The position numbers were made by a program, and so were the translations under genes. Below, one piece after another: positions 34,411-43,102 of a stretch of 64,000 bases of DNA. The DNA is taken from the NCBI GenBank assembly GCA_016715945.1, contig JADJXJ010000001.1, forward strand, positions 2,170,001-2,234,000. The letters are read 5' to 3'. The stretch comes from Bacteroidota bacterium. GTDB taxonomy: Bacteria > Bacteroidota > Bacteroidia > Bacteroidales > F082. The notes beneath the pieces were generated by a model that saw nothing but the letters and a program-made list of their open reading frames with translations, was not told where the DNA came from and made no database searches. Within the stretch, counting starts at the first letter, position 1; each line of letters starts with the position of its first letter.

Positions 34411-36108
34411 TCAGCTCCCCTGCACAATCTGCCTTGCCCGTTCGAGGGCAGCCTGAATGTCGGGGCACACATTATCCGCGCCTACGAGGTTGATAATTCC
34501 GCCTTTTTCCAGTGCTTCCATCACTTTTGTATTGGCACCGCTAAGCACTACAACCACATTCTTGCGCTGGTTCATCCGGACAAAGTTGCGCAGGTTGTTC
34601 ACCCCCGTAGCGTCCATGAAAGGCACCCTCCAAAGGCGGACAATGCGCACCTTAGGGGTACGGGTGAGGTTGCGCTCGGCTTCTTCGAACCGGCTGGCCA
34701 CCCCAAAGAAAAACGGCCCGTTGACCTCGAACACATCCACACCCTCCGGCACTGCCAGTCGGGGCGCTTCTTCACCAGGCTCGGCACCTTCTTCAAGAAT
34801 CTCGCGTTCGATGACTTCCACCCCTGTGGTTTCGATAATCCGACGCAGGAACAACAGTACAGCAAGCAGCAAGCCAAACTGGATGGCCACGGTGAGGTCG
34901 ATGAGTACCGTGAGCAGAAAAGTGACCAGAAGCACGGCCACATCGAATTTATGGTTGCCAAGCAGCGCTTTGAACGAACGCCATTCGCTCATGTTGTAGG
35001 CCACCACAACCAGAATGCCTGCCAGGGTGCTCATGGGCACCAGTCTGGCCCACTTGCCGAAAAACAGCATGATCATCAGGAGGGTGAGTGCATGCACGAT
35101 GCCTGCCACAGGTGTTTTGCCACCATTGCGGATGTTGGTCATGGTGCGGGCAATGGCTCCGGTGGCCGGAATACCGCCAAAAAGCGGGGTAATCACATTG
35201 GCAATGCCTTGTCCGATGAGTTCGGTGTTCGAACGGTGACGGCCACCGGTGGCACTGTCGGCCACCATGGCCGACAGCAAAGATTCGATGGCTCCCAGCA
35301 TGGCAATGGTGAATGCAGGGGCCAGCAAAAGCCGGAAAGTCTCAAAATCAACCACAGGAAACGAGGGGGAGGGAATGCTGGCTTTGATTTCGCCAAACCG
35401 GCTTCCGATGGTCTCCACAGGCAGATCGAAAAAGGCAGTTGCAGCCGTGGTGAGCAGCAATGCGATCAGTGTACCGGGAATTTTTTTGTTCACTCTGGGC
35501 CAGAATGATATGATGAGGATCGTAACAAGTCCTGTGGCCAGGGCATAGGGGTTAATCACATCCAGGTGTGTGGCATAATAGGCCCATTTTTTAATAAAAT
35601 CGGCAGGCACAGGTTCGGCGGTATTCATCCCAAGGAAATCGCGGATCTGGCTCGAGAAGATCACTACTGCAATACCACTTGTAAAACCCACTACGATAGG
35701 GTAGGGCATGAACTTGATGATTGAACCCAGGCGCAGCAAACCCATGGCTATCAGCATCAATCCGGCCATCAGCGTGGCTACCAGCAGCCCGTCCACTCCG
35801 TATTGCTGCACAACGCCATAAACAATCACAATGAAAGCACCTGTGGGGCCACCTATCTGTACCCGGGAACCACCCAGCAGCGAAATGAGAAATCCTGCAA
35901 TGATGGCTGTGATGAGCCCCTGCTCCGGACTCACGCCCGAGGCAATACCAAAGGCAATGGCCAGAGGCAGGGCCACCACACCCACAATCAATCCTGCGGT
36001 CAGATCGCTGACGAATGTGGCGCGGTCGTAATTGCGCAGTGTTGTGATGATTTTTGGATGATATACCTCTTTAATGCTGAGCCTGATCTTTTCGCCGGGA
36101 GATATCAT
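34411..36108 (-). CDS. SulP-family anion transporter with STAS domain
   Basis: 565 residues, about 14 TM helices and a C-terminal cytosolic STAS domain (about 450-560, with VRIVRLWRVPFMDATGVNNL). The SLC26/SulP signature appears in the first third (GLIVGVVALPLAIAFGIASG and VQIGGPTGAFIVIVYG). Substrates in bacteria include sulfate, bicarbonate and dicarboxylates. ATG at 36108 (MISPGEKIRL) matches the family; the frame is open to 36237 without homology. No carbonic anhydrase neighbour. Confidence 0.93.
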   Translation of the reverse strand: MISPGEKIRLSIKEVYHPKIITTLRNYDRATFVSDLTAGLIVGVVALPLAIAFGIASGVSPEQGLITAIIAGFLISLLGGSRVQIGGPTGAFIVIVYGVVQQYGVDGLLVATLMAGLMLIAMGLLRLGSIIKFMPYPIVVGFTSGIAVVIFSSQIRDFLGMNTAEPVPADFIKKWAYYATHLDVINPYALATGLVTILIISFWPRVNKKIPGTLIALLLTTAATAFFDLPVETIGSRFGEIKASIPSPSFPVVDFETFRLLLAPAFTIAMLGAIESLLSAMVADSATGGRHRSNTELIGQGIANVITPLFGGIPATGAIARTMTNIRNGGKTPVAGIVHALTLLMIMLFFGKWARLVPMSTLAGILVVVAYNMSEWRSFKALLGNHKFDVAVLLVTFLLTVLIDLTVAIQFGLLLAVLLFLRRIIETTGVEVIEREILEEGAEPGEEAPRLAVPEGVDVFEVNGPFFFGVASRFEEAERNLTRTPKVRIVRLWRVPFMDATGVNNLRNFVRMNQRKNVVVVLSGANTKVMEALEKGGIINLVGADNVCPDIQAALERARQIVQGS

Positions 36109-36254
36109 GACATTTCCGGTTTTGGGCTGCAAAAGTAGGTAATGCAGCAACAGCACATCCCAGGCATATCGCAAGGCAGCAGAATGAACATTCACCTTAC
36201 CTTTGCGTTTTTGATGCATCATCAGTTGACAATACATTTTGAATCAATAGGCTC

Positions 36255-37871
36255 ATGAAAAAGAATTTTTTCATATACCTGCCGCTACTCTTTTCGCTGG
36301 TCATGGCAGCAGGCATCTATATCGGTTTCAGCATTTCTTCCGGACGCAATCAGGGCGAGATGCCAACCATCCAGCTTGGCGGGTCCAGATCGGGCAAACT
36401 TGACCTGATACTCAACTATATCGAACGTGATTATGTGGATACCGTCAACCGGCGGCAACTTGAAAATACAGCCATCACAGGCATGCTCGAGAAGCTCGAT
36501 CCCCACAGTTCGTACATCAGTCCCGAAATGTTTCACGAGATGAACGACCCATTGCTGGGCAGTTTTGAAGGCATCGGGGTATCGTTTCGCATCGAAAAAG
36601 ACACCATCATGGTGATCAACCCTGTGAAAGGCGGACCATCGGAGCGGGTGGGCATCATGGCCGGCGATCGCATTGTGATGATCGACGACTCGCTGGTGGC
36701 CGGCGTTGGCATCACCAACCACGATGCCATGCGCAAGCTCAAAGGACCTAAAGGAACTCAGGTTAAGGTGAGTGTAAGCCGCAGGGGTGTTAAGGGGCTC
36801 AAAGATTTTGTCATCACCCGCGACGTCATCCCTACCTACAGCCTCGACATTGCCTACATGATTGACAATGAAACAGGTTTCGTGCGGCTCAACAAGTTTG
36901 CAGCCACCACCTACAAGGAATTTATCGAAGGCGTGCGCAAGCTCCGCCGCCAGGGAATGCAGCGCCTGATCGTGGACCTGAGGGGCAATGCCGGCGGATA
37001 CCTGAAAGCTGCCACCGACCTGGCAGATGAGTTTTTGCCCGAAGGCAAACTCATCGTTTATACCGAAGGCAAAAACCGGCCCCGTTCGTACACCTTTGCC
37101 ACACGCACCGGCATGCTCGAAGAGATGCCCGTGATTGTGCTGATCGACGAAGGCTCGGCCAGTGCCAGCGAAATTGTGGCTGGCGCCCTGCAGGACAACG
37201 ACCGCGGCACCATTGTGGGCCGCAGATCGTTTGGCAAAGGACTGGTACAAGAACAGATGACCCTCCGCGACGGTTCGGCAGTGCGGCTCACCGTAGCACG
37301 CTACTACACCCCCACCGGCCGCAGCATCCAACGCCCCTACGATGGCGATTTCTCAAAATATCACCACGAACCCATCGACCGTTTTCTTAACGGTGAGGTA
37401 AGCAATCCCGACAGCCTCCACTTTGCCGATACCGTAAAGTTTGTCACTCCGGGGGGTAAGATTGTTTACGGCGGGGGCGGTATCCTGCCCGATATCTATG
37501 TGCCCCTGAAGCCCGACAGCAGCCTGGCATTTTTCACCAGACTGGCCAACAGCGGGTTGATTTTTCAATATGCCTTCGAGTATGCCGACGCCAACCGCCA
37601 GACCCTGCGCCAGTACAAAGACGTAAGCGACTTTATTGCACGCTTCCGCGTGACCGACGCCATGCTGCAAGCGCTTTACAGGCAGGCAGCCGAACGCGGT
37701 ATCACAGCCCTTCCGGCCGAGCAAAACAGCAGCGCCAGGCATACGCGAATTCTGTTGAAAGCATACATCGGACGCAACCTTTACGACGACGAAGGGTTTT
37801 ATCCCATCTATCAGGAAATTGACGAAGTGCTCCAAAAGGCGCTCGAAATCCTGCGCAAACCCAATGCCTAG
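36255..37871 (+). CDS. S41-family C-terminal processing peptidase
   Basis: 538 residues, single N-terminal TM/signal (1-24). Order: N-terminal helical part, PDZ (about 90-170, GIGVSFRIEKD...GPSERVGIMAGDRI), then the S41 protease core with catalytic serine in EGSASASEIVAGAL (about 302) and lysine in RRSFGKGLVQ (about 327), and a roughly 150-residue C-terminal extension. Acts in the periplasm on C-termini of proteins. The orphan kinase gene starts 3 nt after its stop, so they are co-transcribed. Confidence 0.94.
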   Translation: MKKNFFIYLPLLFSLVMAAGIYIGFSISSGRNQGEMPTIQLGGSRSGKLDLILNYIERDYVDTVNRRQLENTAITGMLEKLDPHSSYISPEMFHEMNDPLLGSFEGIGVSFRIEKDTIMVINPVKGGPSERVGIMAGDRIVMIDDSLVAGVGITNHDAMRKLKGPKGTQVKVSVSRRGVKGLKDFVITRDVIPTYSLDIAYMIDNETGFVRLNKFAATTYKEFIEGVRKLRRQGMQRLIVDLRGNAGGYLKAATDLADEFLPEGKLIVYTEGKNRPRSYTFATRTGMLEEMPVIVLIDEGSASASEIVAGALQDNDRGTIVGRRSFGKGLVQEQMTLRDGSAVRLTVARYYTPTGRSIQRPYDGDFSKYHHEPIDRFLNGEVSNPDSLHFADTVKFVTPGGKIVYGGGGILPDIYVPLKPDSSLAFFTRLANSGLIFQYAFEYADANRQTLRQYKDVSDFIARFRVTDAMLQALYRQAAERGITALPAEQNSSARHTRILLKAYIGRNLYDDEGFYPIYQEIDEVLQKALEILRKPNA

Positions 37872-37874
37872 GTC

Positions 37875-39191
37875 ATGACGAGCATCATACTCATTGCGGC
37901 CTCCATGCTGCTCCGGCTGGCCACCTTTGCCGTGGTGATGAACTACTACAAAGACTCGCGCCACCGCTCGGCATGGCTGCTCATTGCCGCCGCAATGGTG
38001 CTGCTGGCCCTCGAAAACCTGTTTCAACTGCTGGCCATAGCCGGGGTGTCGAACCTGGCTCAAGGACAACTCATCCCCCACTCTGCCGGATTTGCCGTTT
38101 CGGTGCTCATGCTCACCGGAACCGCCATGATCAACACCATCCTGAAGCGACTGGCCGCAGCCGAAAGGCGAAAAGAAAGCATCGAAAAACGCTATCGCCT
38201 GCTCTTCGACACCACCAGCGACCTGCTTTTTGTGCTCCAGACCGACGGCCAGATTACCGAAGTAAACCAGGCCACTTGCGACCGACTAAAAATGAGCCGC
38301 CAGCAACTGCTCTCGAAACGCTTTGCCGACATCAAAGCCGGCGCCGCTGCCGAAGGCGTGATGGACCATCTGAACGACATCCAGAAAAAAGGCTATCACA
38401 TCTTTGAAACCGAACTGCTTACCGGTCAGGGCCAGCGTTTTCCGGTGGAACTCAACTGCCGGCTTGTGGACATCGACGAAAACCAGCACATCACCTGCAT
38501 AGGCCGATCCACAGCTCAGCGCCGCGAACTCGACAAAAAAGTACGCATCGCCATCATCGAAACAGAAGAGCGCGAACGCCGGCGCTTTGCCAAAGAAATA
38601 CACGACGGCCTCGGACCACTGCTCTCCACCGTAAAACTCTATGTAAACGAGCTCGAAACCACCGCACCCGGCACCGACGAACACACCGAATACATCGGCC
38701 AGATCAACCACCTGCTCAACGAAGCCATCGACAATGCCCGCAACATAGCCAACAACATTACCCCACGCGTGCTGTCGGACTATGGCCTGCAAAAAGCCAT
38801 AGAAAGCTTCGCCGAAACCATCAACAGCACCAAACTGCTCAAAATCAACACCAGGTTTACCAACATCGGACGCAACATCGGCGCCACCCTCGAGCTGATG
38901 TGCTACCGCATCATCAGCGAGCTGATCAACAACACCATCAAACACGCCAATGCCAGCACCATCGACATCGCGCTCGAGCTGCGCGATGGCAAACTGCATC
39001 TCGATTACCGCGACAACGGTCAGGGTTTCGACCTCCAGGATGCCATCGAAAAAGGCGATAACCACATGGGTGTGAAAAATATCATCAGCAGGGTGCGCTC
39101 GCTCAACGGTGTATTCAACTTTCGCAATACCTGGCCGGGCATCGAAATCCAGATCATCCTCGATGTGCAAACTGCCGGCCCACAGAGCTAA
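37875..39191 (+). CDS. HisKA_3-type sensor histidine kinase, orphan
   Basis: 438 residues: three N-terminal TM segments (about 1-95), a PAS domain (about 108-225, LLFDTTSDLLFVLQTDG), a HisKA_3 helix with EERERRRFAKEIHDGLGP (H243) and a HATPase_c domain (MCYRIISELINNTIKHANAS, DNGQGF, GVKNIISRV). This class normally pairs with a NarL/LuxR-type regulator, but none is encoded nearby. It is 3 nt from the S41 peptidase, which suggests that periplasmic proteolysis and signalling are connected; that is inference. Confidence 0.9.
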   Translation: MTSIILIAASMLLRLATFAVVMNYYKDSRHRSAWLLIAAAMVLLALENLFQLLAIAGVSNLAQGQLIPHSAGFAVSVLMLTGTAMINTILKRLAAAERRKESIEKRYRLLFDTTSDLLFVLQTDGQITEVNQATCDRLKMSRQQLLSKRFADIKAGAAAEGVMDHLNDIQKKGYHIFETELLTGQGQRFPVELNCRLVDIDENQHITCIGRSTAQRRELDKKVRIAIIETEERERRRFAKEIHDGLGPLLSTVKLYVNELETTAPGTDEHTEYIGQINHLLNEAIDNARNIANNITPRVLSDYGLQKAIESFAETINSTKLLKINTRFTNIGRNIGATLELMCYRIISELINNTIKHANASTIDIALELRDGKLHLDYRDNGQGFDLQDAIEKGDNHMGVKNIISRVRSLNGVFNFRNTWPGIEIQIILDVQTAGPQS

Positions 39192-39194
39192 GCC

Positions 39195-39764
39195 TCATTT
39201 TCCGGTAAGAAGGCTTTCCACTACCCTTGGAAAGTACTGATATTCAAGCTCGTGAATCCTTCTGGCCAGGCTTTCCGGACTTTCCTCGGGAGGTATTTCC
39301 AGGCTCGCCTGAAAAATAATCTCCCCCTGATCGTATTGCTCGTTTACGTAGTGAATGGTGATGCCCGATTGTTTTTCGCCAGCGGCAATCACCGCTTCGT
39401 GCACGCGCATGCCATACATCCCCTTGCCACCATAGGCCGGCAACAAGGCCGGATGAATGTTCACAATTTTTCCGCTAAAGGCCCGGATGAGACCGGGAGG
39501 CAGCAGCCACAGAAAACCTGCAAGTATCAACATATCTGCCTGTTGCGTTCGCAGTTTTTCGATCAGCAGGTCAGGTTGGGCAAAATCGGCCCTTGTGATC
39601 ATCAGCACAGGGATGCCAAGTCTTTCGGCCCGGGCAATGGCGCCAGCTGCGGGATTGTTGCACACCACAAGGCGGACGCGTGCCACTGTGGAAGCTGCAA
39701 AATATCGGGCAAGATTCTCCATATTGGTGCCTGAGCCCGAAACAAAGACCACAAGGTTTTTCAT
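39195..39764 (-). CDS. purN: Phosphoribosylglycinamide formyltransferase
   Basis: Third step of purine synthesis, using 10-formyl-tetrahydrofolate. 189 residues with VFVSGSGTNMENL at the N-terminus, the folate site and catalytic residues NIHPALLPAYGGKGMYG (Asn and His) and HYVNEQYDQGEIIFQ (Asp). The start at 39764 (MKNLVVF) is the family start; an ATG at 39800 is too early and lies over the promoter. Confidence 0.95.
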   Translation of the reverse strand: MKNLVVFVSGSGTNMENLARYFAASTVARVRLVVCNNPAAGAIARAERLGIPVLMITRADFAQPDLLIEKLRTQQADMLILAGFLWLLPPGLIRAFSGKIVNIHPALLPAYGGKGMYGMRVHEAVIAAGEKQSGITIHYVNEQYDQGEIIFQASLEIPPEESPESLARRIHELEYQYFPRVVESLLTGK

Positions 39765-39768
39765 AAAG

Positions 39769-39776
39769 CAAAGATA
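39769..39776 (-). promoter_or_regulatory. -7 box of a purN promoter, probably leaderless
   Basis: TATCTTTG on the minus strand ends 4 nt before the purN ATG, so transcription would start at or next to the start codon. Confidence 0.45.
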
Positions 39777-39826
39777 CATGCCGCAGCGAACATTGCCCAA
39801 ATAAGTGCTTTCAGAAGGTTATTGAT

Positions 39827-39834
39827 TATTTTTG
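39827..39834 (+). promoter_or_regulatory. -7 box for the 39841 gene, probably leaderless
   Basis: TATTTTTG ends 6 nt before the ATG at 39841, placing the start of transcription at or near the A of ATG. Confidence 0.45.
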
Positions 39835-39840
39835 CGGCAT

Positions 39841-41265
39841 ATGTCCGAATCGCAAGCCAACAACAGCACCAGGCGCAAAGCCCTCGAAATCAACCTGAAT
39901 CCCACCATCTTCGGAAGTTTTGCCGAAATTGGGGGCGGACAGGAAGTGGCCCGGCATTTCTTTCAGGCCGGAGGGGCTTCGGGCACAGTGGCCAAAACCA
40001 TCTCGGCTTACGACAAACGTTACAGCGACGCACTCTACTGCCGCGATAAATCGCTCAAGCGCTACGTATCGCGCGAACGACTCGAGCTCATGCTCGACAC
40101 GGAATATGCCGAGCTCACCGGACTGCTCGCCGAAAATGCCTCGCCTGGCCTGCGCTTTTTTGCCTTTGCCGACACCGTTTCCACCCTCAACTTCCGCAAA
40201 GACAACATCGCCCACGGCTGGATGGGCGTGCGCTTCCAGCTCACCGAAGGAGGACGCCCCAACCAAGTGATCCTGCATGTGCGCCTGTTCGAAAACGACA
40301 ATCTGCTGCAGCAGAACACTTTAGGAGTGCTTGGAGTAAACCTCATCTACGCATGTTTCTACTACTGGCAGCGCCCCAACGCCTTCCTTCAGTCGCTGCT
40401 CGACGAACTGGACACCGATAGGCTGGCCATCACCATGATCCACATGAGCGGCCCCGAACTCAGCTATGTGGATAACCGGCTGCTCGGGGTGCAGCTGGTG
40501 AAAAACGGCATCGCCCCGGCCATCATGTTCGACCGCAACGGGCAGGTGCAGGAGCCTGAAGACATGCTCTATAAAAAAAACATCCTGGTCTTCAGGGGAA
40601 GCTTTCGCCCTGTGACCTATGTGAGCGTGGATATGCTCAAGTCGAGTTTTGCCCTTTTCAAAAAAGACGAGGACTACGACAAGCACAACACCCTGCCCAT
40701 GTGCGAAATAACCCTGAACAACCTGCTTCAGGAAGGCGAACTGGACGAACGTGACTTCCTCGACCGCGTGGACCTGCTCAACGAAATGGGTCAGAATGTG
40801 ATGGTGTCGAATTTCAGGGAGTTCTACAAGCTGGTGGAATACCTCTCGCAGTTCCGCATTATCAAAATGCGCGTCGTGATTGGCATCGACACCTTCAAAA
40901 AGGTCATGGATCCGCAGTACTACCAAAACCTGAAAGGAGGCATCCTCACCGCATTGGGCAAACTCTTCCCCGACAACATGAAGATGTACATCTACCCTGC
41001 CCTGACCGACGACGGCAAAACCCTGTGCACCATCGGCATGCTGAGTTTTCCGGAACAAACCAGATACCTCTTCGAACACCTTCGTGCCAACCGCCTGATC
41101 CTCGACATCCCCGGATGCAACCCCAGATATATGCACATACAGGCCCATCAGGTGCTCGAGAAAATCCGCACAGGCAACCCAGGCTGGAAAAACGATGTGC
41201 CTGTGTTCATCTCCAAACGCATCATCAGCCGTAAGTTATTCGGATACAGCGAAGCTGGCGTCTGA
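39841..41265 (+). CDS. Large conserved protein of unknown function (GSFAEIGGGQEVARHFF family)
   Basis: 474 residues, soluble, no signal peptide, no TM. The N-terminus has KALEINLNPTIFGSFAEIG then GGGQEVARHFFQAGGASGTVAKT, followed by YDKRYSDALY; I remember close homologues in many Bacteroidota and some cyanobacteria, which databases label nicotinate-nucleotide adenylyltransferase or TonB-dependent receptor. Neither label is supported here: there is no HxGH nucleotidyltransferase motif and no barrel. Other conserved-looking blocks are HGWMGVRFQL, LGVLGVNLIYACFY and LVFRGSFRPVT. The start at 39841 follows a -7 box directly. Function unknown. Confidence 0.85.
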   Translation: MSESQANNSTRRKALEINLNPTIFGSFAEIGGGQEVARHFFQAGGASGTVAKTISAYDKRYSDALYCRDKSLKRYVSRERLELMLDTEYAELTGLLAENASPGLRFFAFADTVSTLNFRKDNIAHGWMGVRFQLTEGGRPNQVILHVRLFENDNLLQQNTLGVLGVNLIYACFYYWQRPNAFLQSLLDELDTDRLAITMIHMSGPELSYVDNRLLGVQLVKNGIAPAIMFDRNGQVQEPEDMLYKKNILVFRGSFRPVTYVSVDMLKSSFALFKKDEDYDKHNTLPMCEITLNNLLQEGELDERDFLDRVDLLNEMGQNVMVSNFREFYKLVEYLSQFRIIKMRVVIGIDTFKKVMDPQYYQNLKGGILTALGKLFPDNMKMYIYPALTDDGKTLCTIGMLSFPEQTRYLFEHLRANRLILDIPGCNPRYMHIQAHQVLEKIRTGNPGWKNDVPVFISKRIISRKLFGYSEAGV

Positions 41266-41300
41266 ATCCATATTGCCCCTTCCCGCTCAGCGGAGCAATT

Positions 41301-41861
41301 TCAGCCCAGTCCATAACGTTCCTGCACCACATACCGTGGCCCCTGCCGCAACAGGAAGCTCTCGTAAAGCACAATTTCGGTGGCCGTACCTTGCAGATAG
41401 CTTTGTTGCGGAATGCTGTCCACGATGGTTGAAAACAGCTTCCTGTCCGAAAGCTGGTGGATTCGGCCCAGCGTAAGATGGGGCACAAAGTTCTGTCTGT
41501 CACGCTGAAATCCAACACGATCCATGGCATCAATCACCCGTTCGGTCAGGTGGTCAAGCGCCGGGTTGCGCTCCTGCATGCCCAGCCACAACACCCGCGG
41601 GCTATGGCGGCTGCCAAACAAACCCGTCTTGTCGAATGTGTATTCAAACCGGCTTGCACCAGCGGTGGCTTCCAGCAAGGCTTGATTGATTTCCTGTAGC
41701 CTGAACCCGGGAGTTTCGCCCAGAAACTTTAGTGTAAGATGCATGTTTTCAGGCTTTACCCAATTGATACGCTCGTGGCTGAGCCGCTTTTGCAGGCTGC
41801 CAAGCAGGGCAAGCAACTGATCGGAAGGCTCGAGAGGCAGGGCGACAAACAATCGTTTCAT
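41301..41861 (-). CDS. thpR: RNA 2',3'-cyclic phosphodiesterase
   Basis: 186 residues, 2H phosphoesterase fold with the two catalytic HxTx motifs HLTLKFLG (about 40) and HLTLGRI (about 127). Opens 2',3'-cyclic phosphates at RNA ends (formerly LigT). The ATG at 41861 (MKRLFVALP) is the normal start. Confidence 0.92.
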   Translation of the reverse strand: MKRLFVALPLEPSDQLLALLGSLQKRLSHERINWVKPENMHLTLKFLGETPGFRLQEINQALLEATAGASRFEYTFDKTGLFGSRHSPRVLWLGMQERNPALDHLTERVIDAMDRVGFQRDRQNFVPHLTLGRIHQLSDRKLFSTIVDSIPQQSYLQGTATEIVLYESFLLRQGPRYVVQERYGLG

Positions 41862-41903
41862 GGCAGGCATACACACGAATTTTGCACGAAAATGCACAAA
41901 AGC

Positions 41904-41935
41904 TTGACAGGTTTGAAAAAGAATTGCTACTTTTG
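41904..41935 (+). promoter_or_regulatory. Promoter of tRNA-Ala
   Basis: TTG (41904-41906), 21-nt spacer, TACTTTTG (41928-41935); the tRNA begins 11 nt later. Confidence 0.65.
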
Positions 41936-41945
41936 CCGCCTCAAT

Positions 41946-42019
41946 GGGGCATTAGCTCAGTTGGCTAGAGCGTTTGACTGGCAGTCAAAAGGTCAGCGGT
42001 TCGACTCCGCTATGCTCCA
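41946..42019 (+). tRNA. tRNA-Ala (anticodon GGC)
   Basis: 74-nt cloverleaf: acceptor GGGGCAT/ATGCTCC with the G3-U70 pair that identifies alanine tRNA, anticodon stem TTTGA/TCAAA with loop CTGGCAG (GGC), T-loop GTTCGAC, discriminator A. An AT-rich insertion begins shortly downstream. Confidence 0.96.
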
Positions 42020-42026
42020 CAACCCA

Positions 42027-42060
42027 AAAAACCGCATCCTTCCCGGATGCGGTTTTTTTT
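42027..42060 (+). terminator. tRNA-Ala terminator
   Basis: AAAACCGCATCC pairs with GGATGCGGTTTT around a 5-nt loop, ending in T8. Strong intrinsic terminator. Confidence 0.9.
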
Positions 42061-42274
42061 GTGACTGGCAGGTGGATTGATAAGGGTGGTAAGAATGGGG
42101 AACTAGTTAGACTTCTGCTGAAATTGTCAAAGCAAGCATTTTACTGTCCGTTTAGCACCAAGTTTCTCAGATGCACTGCACTTGGTTACTATATCTGCCC
42201 ACAATAAGGTAAAATATGATAAGCTGTTTTTACTTTTAAATTATTTCTTTCAGGTAATCAGTACTCCGTTCCAC

Positions 42275-42974
42275 TTATGTTATACTTTTTAAAATTCTTT
42301 CATTCCTATTTGCTACCAAATATAATGTATAGTCTTTGTATTTCTTATACTCGTCAATTGTTTGTGGTAAAGGTGATCTATTGAAGTTGTCAAATTGATA
42401 TGAATAATTTACAAGGTCTTGTGAATTTAAGAAGTCTTGCAAAAGAAAGAAGTCTATGTATCCTTTGAAGTCAACAAAAAGGACAAAGAAGTCAATATAA
42501 TTTTTCAATGTTTTTGTCAGAGGGCTTTCTTCGTCCACGTAAAACCTTCTAATACACTCCAAAGTTAAGTCAAACCGATCACATATTTTTTTGTTAACGC
42601 CACTGGTTTGATTAATTGTGAACCCATTCCTTTATGTGCAGGAAAAACTATGTGACCACCAATTGTGCGTACTTTGAGTTTGAGTTCTTCTCGTTCATGG
42701 TGAGTAAGCCAACCTTGAAATTTATTGTTGTATTTGCTGTCTAAATTCTGACACATTCTAACGCTTGAGAAACTCATACAAATATTGTTTATTAGGAGCA
42801 GTCTGTTGTAGCTTCCACTTTAAATTTTTAAATTGACGCTCAACCTGTTTGGAAACATTTTGCTCCACAGCTTCTTATGTGCTTCATGCAATATTGTGCT
42901 ATCAATATCAGGATCACCTCATTTACTGTCTTGCCGAAAGTCAAAATTTACATCAATTAATTCTGTTTTCTCAT
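42275..42974 (-). pseudogene. Decayed gene, probably DUF6994 family
   Basis: Homology-like protein sequence runs through the block but changes frame repeatedly. From the 5' end: IDVNFDFRQDSK, an in-frame TGA (42919-42921), GDPDIDSTILHEAHKKLWSK, a shift to KNLKWKLQQTAPNKQYLYEF, a shift to LKVRTIGGHIVFPAHK, and a shift near 42625 to NGFTINQTSGVNKKICDRF which continues as DLTLECIRRFYVDEESPL to the stop at 42275. The ATG at 42974 also needs one added base to enter frame. That makes one nonsense codon and at least three frameshifts. The pattern recalls the DUF6994 family (from memory; moderate certainty). Two short intact open pieces, 42275-42562 and 42565-42777, are fragments of it. Confidence 0.75.
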
Positions 42975-43038
42975 CGGTTTAGGATTTGTTCTATTCTGCT
43001 GTCCTACCCTTATCCACATCAACTGAGGGTTGCTGGAT

Positions 43039-43096
43039 AGGGCAAGCGGAGCCCTGCTTTCATTATGAGAAATAGCGACTCGCTATGCGCTGCCCT
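43039..43096. repeat. Nested inverted-repeat element
   Basis: An outer arm AGGGCAAGCG (43039-43048) pairs with CGCTGCCCT (43088-43096) with one bulge. Inside, ATAGCGA-C-TCGCTAT (43072-43086) is a perfect 7-bp dyad, and AGGGC/GCCCT (43039-43043, 43051-43055) offers an alternative hairpin. It lies between the P-loop gene and the decayed gene and is GC-richer than its surroundings. Could be a REP-like or recombination-site remnant. Confidence 0.5.
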
Positions 43097-43102
43097 GAAC
43101 TC

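Noticed and set aside
42849..43040. 63-codon + strand frame in the AT-rich block
   Set aside because: Lies antisense over the decayed gene and the repeat element; random opening in AT-rich DNA.
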